Below, one piece after another: positions 27,292 to 35,061 of a DNA stretch of 55,276 nucleotides. The stretch comes from Treponema sp. (lineage in GTDB: Bacteria > Spirochaetota > Spirochaetia > Treponematales > Treponemataceae): positions 1-55,276 of the forward strand of contig JAGAZB010000019.1 of the NCBI GenBank assembly GCA_017940255.1, in the 5' to 3' direction. Both the position numbers and the translations under genes were made by a program. The notes under the pieces are model-generated. The model did no database searches. It saw only the letters and a list, made by a program, of their open reading frames with translations, and was not told the origin of the DNA. Every line of letters begins with the position of its first letter. Within the stretch, counting starts at the first letter, position 1.

Positions 27292-28791
27292 ATGTTTGAA
27301 AAAAAGCAGTTCAATGAAATAACTATCGTTACAATTGCCCTTGCCGCCTGCCTTCTTGTGCTTAGCATAATCTTTTCTATACGGGCCTTTCGCTCCACAT
27401 CATACATTGTTTATGTGGAAGACAAAATTTATGACGAATACATAAAAACCGCTCTGCTTCCCCAGAAAGACTTGGGGCTTATTTTTGTAAAAGAGTCGGA
27501 GAAGAGCCAGGTAAAAGAAAAGGCTTTTGGTCCAATCATAAAAACGGCGGGAAGAATTCAGATGCAAGAAGAAATTGCACTTCTTCCGCAGGCCTATGGC
27601 GAAAGCCAGAAATTTTTTCTTCTGGAAGAAGAGTCTTTGCTTCCTTCTGTTAAGGCGGATTTTACTTCTGCAAAATCGGGGGCGGCAAATTCTCCAGAAC
27701 TTGGCATTTGCATTTCAAATTCGGAGGGGCTTCCTTTGGGCAACAGGGCAGTTCCTGTTGACGGTGCCTATGCTGGTGATGAATCCTACAAGCTGCTTGT
27801 AAAAAAGGGAGTGCTCTGTACTGTTTTTGAAGAAGGGCTTTCCAAAGATATTTTTGAATATTGCGAAAAACTTTTTATTGCCTCTGAAAATTCCCCGGAA
27901 AAAAAAACTCCTTCTGAACTTGTGACCATAGCAAGTGTGGGCGACATAATGGTTGCCAGGGGAGTTGAAGAGATTCTTATAGAAAAGAAAAATGGGCTTG
28001 AAGCTGTTTTTGAGGACACTCTTCCAATTCTTAAGGGTGCGGACTTTACCATTGGAAATTTGGAAGGAGTTGTAACAGAGTCTTGGAAAAATGCGACAAA
28101 GACCTATACCTTTAAGTTTAAAAAAGCGGTTCTTCCAAAACTTTTGGAGGCAGGCTTTGACTATCTTATGCAGACCAACAACCACTGCTACGATTATGGC
28201 GAAAGTGGATTCAAAGACACACTTGCGGCTTTTGCTGAATACAAAATTCCTTCAAGCGGAATTGGTAAAAACAAAGAGGAAGCAAAAAAGTTTTATCACA
28301 CAACTATCAAGGGACTTCCGATTTCTGTAATTTCCTGCGGGGCATTTCCTGTTGAGCGTTCTGGCTTTAACGGAGAAAAGACGGCAACTGCAACAGAAAC
28401 TCGCGCTAGCATCTTGTGGAAAAGCGATGAGCTTTTGGAGCAGATCAAGGCAGAAAAGAAGGCTGGCTATTTTGTTATAGTGAATGTTCACGGTGGAGAG
28501 GAATACCATTTTTCTCCGTCAAAAAAACAAATGGAATTTTATGAAGCCCTCTGTGACAACGGGGCAGACATTGTATTTGGAAGCCATCCGCACGTGCTTC
28601 AGCCAACGGAATGGCACGGCAAAAGCCTGATCGTTTTTTCCATGGGAAATTTTATCTTTAACGGAATGGAAAACATGCCGGGAGGAACAGACAGCGAAGT
28701 TGTAAAGGTTGGTGTGCTGGGGGGACGCATTGCATACGTTGAACAATATCCTGCTAAGATAAAGAATAATGGCGTGCGGTTAAAAAAGTAG
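27292..28791 (+). CDS. CapA-family (poly-gamma-glutamate synthesis type) protein, paralogue 1
   Basis: 499 residues: an N-terminal membrane anchor (residues 10-27), a poorly conserved exported region of about 200 residues, then the metallophosphatase-like CapA domain from residue 210 with VGDIMVARG, IGNLEGVVTE, QTNNHCYDYGESGF, VNVHGGEEYHF and VFGSHPHVLQPTEW. AAGGA precedes the ATG. The CapA domain is linked to poly-gamma-glutamate capsule export and to phosphatase-like activity; no capB or capC lies here. A close paralogue is at 44993-46504. Confidence 0.85.
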   Translation: MFEKKQFNEITIVTIALAACLLVLSIIFSIRAFRSTSYIVYVEDKIYDEYIKTALLPQKDLGLIFVKESEKSQVKEKAFGPIIKTAGRIQMQEEIALLPQAYGESQKFFLLEEESLLPSVKADFTSAKSGAANSPELGICISNSEGLPLGNRAVPVDGAYAGDESYKLLVKKGVLCTVFEEGLSKDIFEYCEKLFIASENSPEKKTPSELVTIASVGDIMVARGVEEILIEKKNGLEAVFEDTLPILKGADFTIGNLEGVVTESWKNATKTYTFKFKKAVLPKLLEAGFDYLMQTNNHCYDYGESGFKDTLAAFAEYKIPSSGIGKNKEEAKKFYHTTIKGLPISVISCGAFPVERSGFNGEKTATATETRASILWKSDELLEQIKAEKKAGYFVIVNVHGGEEYHFSPSKKQMEFYEALCDNGADIVFGSHPHVLQPTEWHGKSLIVFSMGNFIFNGMENMPGGTDSEVVKVGVLGGRIAYVEQYPAKIKNNGVRLKK

Positions 28792-28872
28792 GCACGGCCG
28801 GGATTGTAGGGGCGGCGCAGCCGTTACCGCAAAGCGGTAATGAAGGCGAAAGCCGGAACCCCGGAAAGCCCT
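28792..28872 (-). repeat. GC-rich interspersed repeat, copy B
   Basis: Begins right after the CapA stop codon. Read on the minus strand it gives the same core as copy A (GGGTTCCGGCTTTCGCCT) followed by CATTACCGCTTTGCGGTAA and the CCTACAATC module, in the same order. Confidence 0.75.
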
Positions 28873-28874
28873 TA

Positions 28875-28916
28875 GCATAGGAAAGTGCCGCAAGAAAAAA
28901 ACGAAACTTCCTATGC
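28875..28916. terminator. Hairpin between convergent capA-like and metE genes
   Basis: GCATAGGAAAG (28875-28885) and CTTCCTATGC (28907-28916) form a stem of about 10 bp with a 20-base A-rich loop. GTTTTG follows on the plus strand. It probably ends transcription from both sides, although the T tract is short. Confidence 0.45.
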
Positions 28917-28930
28917 GTTTTGAGACAACA

Positions 28931-31201
28931 CTAATATTTGTTTCTGATTTCTTTTGCGGCTGCAACAAGATTTTTTAGGCTGGAAAGAGTCTCTTTCTCT
29001 CCACGGGTTTTAAGCCCGCAGTCTGGATTTACCCAAAGCTTTGTTTTTTCTACTCGCAGGAGCATCTTTTCCAGAGCATCTACAATTTCTTCTTTTGAAG
29101 GAATTCTTGCTGAGTGAATGTCGTAAACACCGGGGCCTACTTCTGTGCGGAAATTTGCTGCCTTGAGCGCATCCAAAATCTTTAGGTCTGCACGGCTTGC
29201 TTCGAATGTAATTACGTCTGCGTCCATGGCATCTATGTCGCGGATTATGTCGTTGAATTCGCTGTAGCACATGTGTGTATGAATCTGGGTTTCTGGCTTA
29301 ACTTTTGCGTGTACAAGCCGGAATGCTGGAATTGCCCAGTCAAGATATTCTGAATGCCAGTCTGCGTGGCGCAATGGGAGCTTTTCACGGAGGGCTGCCT
29401 CGTCAATCTGGATGATTTTGATTCCGTTTTTTTCCAAGTCCAAAACTTCTTCGCGGATTGCAAGACCAATCTGCAAGGCCTGTTCCTTGAGCGGAATATC
29501 TTCGCGTGGGAATGACCAGTTTAGGATTGTAACAGGACCTGTAAGCATTCCCTTTACGATTTTGTTTGTCTGCTTCTGGGCAAAGACCGACCATTCAACT
29601 GTCATTGCTGAGCGGCGGCTTACGTCTCCCCAAACAACCGGAGGCTTTACACAGCGTGTGCCATAGCTCTGAACCCAACCGTTCTGCGTAAAAATGTATC
29701 CATTCATCTGGCTTCCAAAATATTCAACCATGTCGTTGCGTTCAAATTCTCCGTGGACAAGAACATCAAGTCCAATTTCTTCTTGGAGCTTTATGCATTC
29801 CGCAATTTTTTTCTGATTGAATTCCACGTACTGCTCGCGTGTGATAGAACCTTTTTTATAGGCGGCACGGTTTGCACGGACATCTTTTGTTTGCGGGAAA
29901 GAGCCTATTGTTGTTGTGGGGAACAAAGGAAGCTTAAAGTTTTCGTGCTGAATTTTTTCGCGGTCGTAGAAAGAAGGCCTCCGTTCAAAGTCTTTACTGT
30001 CAAGGGAAGCTACTGCGCTGCGGACATTTTGGTCTGGAAGAACACGCTGGCCTTCAAACAATGCCTTGTTTGCTTTAAGTGCGGATTCGTTCTGGTTTGC
30101 AAGTTCTTTTATTTCTATAAGTTTTTCTTCTGCATAAGAGAAGTGTTTAATAACATCTGCTTCGAGCTTTGTTTCTTCTGCAGTTGTATAGGGCACATGA
30201 AGAAGTGAGCATGAAGTTCCTATTACAAGATTTTCTGGAGCAAGAACTTTTTGTATTTTAGAGATGAGTTCATTTTTCTTTTCATAGTCTGCGCGCCAGA
30301 TATTTTTTCCGCAGACAATACCTGCAAGCAAAAGGGTGTCTTTGGGGAATCCTTTTTCTATAAGTTCAAGGCTTTTGCTTCCTTCTATAAAGTCAAGGTT
30401 GATTGCATCAAAACCAAGCTGGCATATATCTTCATAAACGTCGCGGATGTCGCCAAAATAAGTTGTAAGAATTGTCTTGATTTTTGCATTAGCCTTAACC
30501 GTTGCAAGAAGCAAAGTATAAATTGTCGTGAATAATTTTTTTTCTTCATCACTAACGTCAAACACAAGTGCCGGTTCTGCAAAGGAGATGTATTCTGCTC
30601 CGAGGGCGGACAGTTGTTTTGCAAGTTCACCGTAAGCCTTTGCCGCTTCTTCTGCAAAGTTTGCAGCTGATTTTTTTCCTGTGTATGTTGCCAGGCGCAG
30701 GAAGGTGTAGGGGCCTATTACAGTTGGAATGGTTTTTATGCCAAGTGCTTCTGCTTCCTTGTAGGCTTTGGCGGGAGAATTGTCTTTCTTTAAAGCAAAA
30801 CTGTCACCGTCAGAAATTTCCGGCACAATATAATGATAGTTTGTGTTGAACCACTTTTTCATTGGAAGGGCCTTAACATCTCCCTTTTCCCCCTGATAGC
30901 CGTGGGCCGCAGCAAAGTATGTGTCCAGTTCGCTTAAATTTAAAGCCTTGTATCTTTGTGGAACAATGCCAAAGGAAAAAGCTGCATCGAGCACATTGTC
31001 ATAAAAAGAAAAGTCATTGGATGGAATAAAATTAATTCCAGCCTGCTTTTGTTTTTTCCAGCCGTATTCGCGTAGGCTTGCCGCCGTTTTTTCCAGTTCT
31101 GTTGCAGAAATTTGTCCTTTAAAATAAGACTCAATTGCAAATTTAAGTTCGCGCTTTTTTCCGATTCTTGGGAAACCTGTTACAAAAGTTTTTACTGCCA
31201 T
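28931..31201 (-). CDS. metE: Cobalamin-independent methionine synthase
   Basis: 756 residues, the full family length. The N-terminal duplicated barrel starts with TFVTGFPRIGKKRELKFAIE; FPTTTIGSFPQTKDVR opens the catalytic barrel. Zinc ligands are visible in HTHMCYSEF and WVNPDCGLKTRG. The enzyme transfers a methyl group from methyl-tetrahydrofolate (polyglutamate) to homocysteine in the cytoplasm, without B12. It is divergent from a LysR regulator with a dyad between them; no B12 or SAM riboswitch is visible upstream. Confidence 0.97.
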   Translation of the reverse strand: MAVKTFVTGFPRIGKKRELKFAIESYFKGQISATELEKTAASLREYGWKKQKQAGINFIPSNDFSFYDNVLDAAFSFGIVPQRYKALNLSELDTYFAAAHGYQGEKGDVKALPMKKWFNTNYHYIVPEISDGDSFALKKDNSPAKAYKEAEALGIKTIPTVIGPYTFLRLATYTGKKSAANFAEEAAKAYGELAKQLSALGAEYISFAEPALVFDVSDEEKKLFTTIYTLLLATVKANAKIKTILTTYFGDIRDVYEDICQLGFDAINLDFIEGSKSLELIEKGFPKDTLLLAGIVCGKNIWRADYEKKNELISKIQKVLAPENLVIGTSCSLLHVPYTTAEETKLEADVIKHFSYAEEKLIEIKELANQNESALKANKALFEGQRVLPDQNVRSAVASLDSKDFERRPSFYDREKIQHENFKLPLFPTTTIGSFPQTKDVRANRAAYKKGSITREQYVEFNQKKIAECIKLQEEIGLDVLVHGEFERNDMVEYFGSQMNGYIFTQNGWVQSYGTRCVKPPVVWGDVSRRSAMTVEWSVFAQKQTNKIVKGMLTGPVTILNWSFPREDIPLKEQALQIGLAIREEVLDLEKNGIKIIQIDEAALREKLPLRHADWHSEYLDWAIPAFRLVHAKVKPETQIHTHMCYSEFNDIIRDIDAMDADVITFEASRADLKILDALKAANFRTEVGPGVYDIHSARIPSKEEIVDALEKMLLRVEKTKLWVNPDCGLKTRGEKETLSSLKNLVAAAKEIRNKY

Positions 31202-31283
31202 TTTTACTGTCCTCTTTTTCCGTATTTTTTATGATTATAGGAATTAAAGGCCTCTGTGGAAAATACTATTTACAGTCAGTTTG

Positions 31284-31300
31284 GCATAGTTTTTAACTAT
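31284..31300. promoter_or_regulatory. LysR-type dyad in the metE/LysR intergenic region
   Basis: CATAGT-TTTTA-ACTATG is a perfect 17-bp dyad and contains the T-N11-A pattern of LysR operators. It lies between the divergent starts of metE (31201) and the LysR gene (31335), so it is the likely binding site of that regulator. Confidence 0.55.
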
Positions 31301-31334
31301 GGTAAAAAATTGCGCAATCTGATAAGATTTTGTC

Positions 31335-32240
31335 ATGACACTACAGCAGTTAAAATACGCAGTTACAGTTGCAGAAACAAAAAATATTACGGAAGCCTCT
31401 CGCAAGGTTTTTATTTCCCAGCCCAGCTTAACAGCCGCAATTCACGAATTGGAAAGCGAAATGGGGATAACAATTTTTTCGCGGACAAACAAAGGCGTTA
31501 CAATCACAAATGAGGGTGATGAATTTTTAGCCTATGCAAGACAGGTATTGGATCAGGCATCTCTTTTGGAAGAGCATTTTAAGGGCGAAGCAGAAAGCAC
31601 TCCGATTTTTTCTGTAAGCTGCCAGCACTATTCTTTTGCGGTAAAGGCTTTTGTGGAAGTAATAAAAAAATTTGGCGGCAATGAATACGACTTTACCTTG
31701 CGCGAAACCCAGACCCACGAAATTATAGACGACGTTGCAAAGCTAAAAAGTGAAGTGGGGCTTCTTTACATGAGCAGCAAAAATCAAAAGGTAATAGAAA
31801 CGCTTCTTAAAAAAAACAATTTGATTTTTAAACCTCTTTTTACAACCAATCTTCATGTTTTTATTTCCTCAAAAAATCCTCTTGCAAAAAAGAAGAAAAT
31901 AAAAATAAGTGACTTAAAAAATTATCCCTATCTTACATACGAGCAGGGAGACTTTAATTCATTTTACTTTGCGGAGGAACCGCTTACCGAAGTTGATTTT
32001 GACTGCCGCAAAAACATTCAGGTTCGCGACAGGGCAACTCTGTTCAACCTTCTGATTGGTCTGGACGGATATACAATTTGTTCTGGAATCATTAGCCACG
32101 AGCTTAATGGCCCGGAAATAATAGCCCGCCCGCTGGATACAGAAGATTTTATGACCGTTGGAATTATAACGCGAAAAGATATGTCCCTTTCCCGCTACGG
32201 AGCCGCTTACATTGAAGCTTTAAAAGCTGCAACGAAATAA
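31335..32240 (+). CDS. LysR-family regulator, probably MetR-like
   Basis: 301 residues. TLQQLKYAVTVAETKNITEA and FISQPSLTAAIHELESEMG form the helix-turn-helix, followed by a two-lobed effector domain (IEALKAATK at the end). It is transcribed divergently from metE across 133 bases that contain a LysR-type dyad, so control of methionine synthesis is likely; homocysteine would be the effector by analogy with MetR. No clear ribosome site precedes ATG 31335. Confidence 0.82.
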   Translation: MTLQQLKYAVTVAETKNITEASRKVFISQPSLTAAIHELESEMGITIFSRTNKGVTITNEGDEFLAYARQVLDQASLLEEHFKGEAESTPIFSVSCQHYSFAVKAFVEVIKKFGGNEYDFTLRETQTHEIIDDVAKLKSEVGLLYMSSKNQKVIETLLKKNNLIFKPLFTTNLHVFISSKNPLAKKKKIKISDLKNYPYLTYEQGDFNSFYFAEEPLTEVDFDCRKNIQVRDRATLFNLLIGLDGYTICSGIISHELNGPEIIARPLDTEDFMTVGIITRKDMSLSRYGAAYIEALKAATK

Positions 32241-32285
32241 TCAATAGGTAAGCAGTAGAATACTAAAATAAGTTTAATACACCTC

Positions 32286-32338
32286 TTGTTAGATAGGACT
32301 AAGTATGCTATAATTTATTTATGTTAGTAAAAACTAAC
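32286..32338 (+). promoter_or_regulatory. Promoter with paired GTTAG-N6-CTAAC operators (ATPase locus)
   Basis: -35 TTGTTA at 32286-32291 and an extended -10 TGCTATAAT (hexamer 32309-32314) lie 17 bases apart. Operator 1 (GTTAGataggaCTAAG, 32288-32303) covers the -35 side; operator 2 (GTTAGtaaaaaCTAAC, perfect, 32323-32338) lies at the expected transcription start. The same two-operator plan occurs at three other promoters in the window. Confidence 0.8.
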
Positions 32339-32369
32339 TGGCATTAAAGGATGTCTTATGGAGGAAAGT

Positions 32370-32576
32370 ATGACAGACGGAACAAACAAATTTTTATGGG
32401 GTCTTGCGGCAGGTCTTGCTGTTGCTGCTATTCTCAAAACGGATACTTTTAAGAAGGGTGCTGCAAAACTTGTTGCAAGTGGACTTCAGCTAAAGGATGA
32501 TGCAAAGGAATACTTTGAAACCATCAAAGAAGATGCGGAAGATGTAAAAGCCGAAAGAGATGCTGTAAAAGCATAA
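32370..32576 (+). CDS. Small membrane-anchored protein of a ferrosome-like locus
   Basis: 68 residues from ATG 32370, five bases after GGAGG; ATG 32358 with a weaker AAAGG is the alternative. An N-terminal hydrophobic helix (FLWGLAAGLAVAAIL) is followed by a lysine-rich turn (KTDTFKKGAAKLVASG) and a charged amphipathic helix. It resembles the small DUF6110-type proteins found beside HMA-type P-type ATPases in anaerobes; this is from memory. It is the first gene under the paired operators and probably sits on the membrane where the ATPase works. Confidence 0.7.
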   Translation: MTDGTNKFLWGLAAGLAVAAILKTDTFKKGAAKLVASGLQLKDDAKEYFETIKEDAEDVKAERDAVKA

Positions 32577-32596
32577 AAACTTCTGCGGGGCATAAA

Positions 32597-34714
32597 ATGA
32601 ATTTTACAGTAAAGCATTCTCTACCGGGGCGGATCCGTATCTGCTACAATAAGAATCAAATTTCAAAGCGACAGGCTGCCCTTGCGTACAGTCTGCTTTC
32701 TGTACAGGATGGAATGAATAGCGTGTCTGTTAACTATACGACCGCTTCATTTCTGATTTATTATGACACCAAAATAATTTCGGAAAAGCATATCAGGGCA
32801 TATTTTATGGCGCTTTCCGGAAAGTATCTGAATAACCGCGAGATGCTGGAAGCTGTTGAAGAGCCGCGTGAACAGCAGAGCCTTTTGTTTGATATTGCCA
32901 TGATGACGGCAATGCATTATGTAAAAGCAATTTTACCCTTGCCTGTACGAATCGTGATGAGAACCCTGTCTCTAGGCCCAAGAATTTTGAATGGAGTTGA
33001 GCACCTTGCAAAAGGCCATGTTTTCCATTCCGAGGTTCTTGATGCAAGTGCAATTTCTATGGCTTTGCTTACCCATGATTTTAAGACTGCATCTAACATT
33101 AATTTTCTTTTGAACATTGGTGACACAATAGAAGAATTTACCAAGAAAAAATCTTACAGTGATTTGGCAGACAGGCTGATTTCTCAAAATGATCAGGTTC
33201 AGCTGCTTGGCAAGAATCAAAATGGAGAGACGACGGAAAAAACAGTTCCTTTGAGCATGATTAAAAAGGGTGACGTGCTTGCAGTGCGTACCGGTAATGT
33301 TATTCCTGTTGACGGAACGGTTTTGAGAGGCGAGGCTCTTGTTAACCAGGCAACAATTACTGGAGAACCGCTTGCTGTAGAAAAAAGGGAAGGTGCCTCT
33401 GTTTTTGCGGGAACCATAGTGCAGGAAGGGGAAATCTTTGTAGAGGTGCGTGAAACTGGAAAGCATACAAAAGTTCAGAACATTCTTCAGATGATAGACA
33501 ATTCCCAGTCGCTAAAAGTATCTTCCCAAGTTCGCTCGGAAAATTTGGCTAATCATCTTGTAAAATACAATTTTATGCTTTCTTTGGCTACATTCCTTGT
33601 TACCAGAAATATTGCAAAAGTGATGGCAACTTTAATGGTGGACTATTCATGCGCAATGAAACTTGATGCTCCTATTGCAGTTTTAAGCGCTATGAAAGAA
33701 GCCGCAAGCAATGGTATTATTGTAAAGGGTGGAAAATTTTTAGAGAATGCTTCCCTTGCAGATACTGTTGTTTTTGATAAGACTGGAACCCTTACAAATG
33801 CAAAGCCCCAGCTAGCTGAAATATATGCTTACGATGGCAGGAAAAAAGACGATGTTCTTGCTATTGCAGCCTGCCTTGAAGAACATTTTGCTCATCCTAT
33901 AGCCAGTGCAATTGTAAAGGCTGCAAAAGACAAAAACATTCTTCATCCAGAGGAACATGCAAAGGTTGAATACATAGTGGCACACGGAATAGCAACAACG
34001 TTGCACGGCAAAAATCTTTTGATAGGAAGCCGTCACTTTATTTTTGAGGATGAAAAATGCAAGGCACCAGCAGACCTGGAAAAAATTCAAAAGGATGCGC
34101 TGGAAAACGGAATGTCGCTTTTGTATCTTGCAGAAGAAAAAACTGTGATAGGAATTTTTGCAATTAATGATCCTGTAAGAGAAAATGCGGCAAAAATTAT
34201 AAAATCCCTTCACGAGTCTGGGATTAAAAACTGCGTCATGATAACTGGTGATGATGAGGGTGCCGCCAAGAATGCAGCAAAGCTTACTAACATTGACCAT
34301 TATATTTCACGTGCCTTGCCCGAGGATAAGGTTGAATATGTAAAAGCGCAAAAAGAGCTTGGTCATAAAGTGATTATGATTGGGGATGGAATAAATGATG
34401 CCCCTGCACTTTCTGCGGCAGATACAGGTATTGCTATGGGAGACTGCGCGGATATTACCGGAGAAACAGCTGACATTGTCCTTTCTGCTGATGACGGTCT
34501 TTTGGGATTATACAAGACGCGTGCTCTTGGTTCACTGATGATGAAAAAAATTGATTCCAACAACAAAAATATTGTTGCGGTAAATACGACGCTTATGTTC
34601 CTTGGTTTGTTTGGAATTATTTCGCCGTCACTTGCTGCAGTTTTGCACAATGCGTCTACGGTTGCCTTTAGCGTAAATGCAATGAAGCCCTTGCTTGGAA
34701 CACAGGAGGTCTAG
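32597..34714 (+). CDS. P1B-6-type metal-transporting ATPase (FezB-like)
   Basis: 705 residues. A non-CxxC, HMA-like N-terminal domain (LPGRIRICYNKN) is followed by membrane helices, the actuator loop TITGEP, the phosphorylation site DKTGTLT, the HP motif (FAHPIASA) and MIGDGINDAPAL. The TM4 metal motif is YSCAMK, not CPC or SPC; an SCA motif defines the P1B-6 class, which includes FezB, the iron ATPase of ferrosomes. It lies in a three-gene unit with two small accessory proteins. Iron import into a storage vesicle is inferred from the class; another transition metal is possible. Confidence 0.82.
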   Translation: MNFTVKHSLPGRIRICYNKNQISKRQAALAYSLLSVQDGMNSVSVNYTTASFLIYYDTKIISEKHIRAYFMALSGKYLNNREMLEAVEEPREQQSLLFDIAMMTAMHYVKAILPLPVRIVMRTLSLGPRILNGVEHLAKGHVFHSEVLDASAISMALLTHDFKTASNINFLLNIGDTIEEFTKKKSYSDLADRLISQNDQVQLLGKNQNGETTEKTVPLSMIKKGDVLAVRTGNVIPVDGTVLRGEALVNQATITGEPLAVEKREGASVFAGTIVQEGEIFVEVRETGKHTKVQNILQMIDNSQSLKVSSQVRSENLANHLVKYNFMLSLATFLVTRNIAKVMATLMVDYSCAMKLDAPIAVLSAMKEAASNGIIVKGGKFLENASLADTVVFDKTGTLTNAKPQLAEIYAYDGRKKDDVLAIAACLEEHFAHPIASAIVKAAKDKNILHPEEHAKVEYIVAHGIATTLHGKNLLIGSRHFIFEDEKCKAPADLEKIQKDALENGMSLLYLAEEKTVIGIFAINDPVRENAAKIIKSLHESGIKNCVMITGDDEGAAKNAAKLTNIDHYISRALPEDKVEYVKAQKELGHKVIMIGDGINDAPALSAADTGIAMGDCADITGETADIVLSADDGLLGLYKTRALGSLMMKKIDSNNKNIVAVNTTLMFLGLFGIISPSLAAVLHNASTVAFSVNAMKPLLGTQEV

Positions 34715-34718
34715 GCCA

Positions 34719-35036
34719 ATGGAATACAGATTCTTTCCTGGCAGGCTGCGCTTTAGGGATCATATTCTTCGCGACAAGGACATAAGAGATGCCGCAATAG
34801 AAGTTGTAAAAATAATATGCCCTTCTGCAGAAATTACTTATACGGAAGCAACATCCGGTATTCTTGCAATATATCCGGTTAATTCAATTGATGTAGAAAA
34901 GTTAAAACCCCTTCTTCCGCTTCTTTTGGAGATTGAACCAAAAATACGCTTTTACAATCAGTCAAAAAAAGAAGCTGTTCTTGCCGGAATAGAAAAGATA
35001 AAGGAAAAGGTAAAGGCGGAAAACAAATATTTGTAA
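34719..35036 (+). CDS. HMA-like accessory protein of the ATPase locus
   Basis: 105 residues from ATG 34719; AGGAGG lies nine bases upstream, and the frame extends 8 codons into the ATPase gene. FFPGRLRFRDHILRDKD at the N-terminus echoes the LPGRIRI start of the ATPase, and the length and alternating strands and helices suggest the same HMA-like fold without the CxxC metal site. The C-terminus is a lysine-rich helix. It probably partners or regulates the ATPase; small proteins of this kind are part of known ferrosome operons. Confidence 0.65.
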   Translation: MEYRFFPGRLRFRDHILRDKDIRDAAIEVVKIICPSAEITYTEATSGILAIYPVNSIDVEKLKPLLPLLLEIEPKIRFYNQSKKEAVLAGIEKIKEKVKAENKYL

Positions 35037-35061
35037 TCCGCCTGTTTGCTAGTAGGAATAT

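Noticed and set aside
29010..30849. Several open frames of 60-150 codons within metE on both strands
   Set aside because: All overlap the clearly coding MetE frame and show no family motif; they are shadows of its codon bias.
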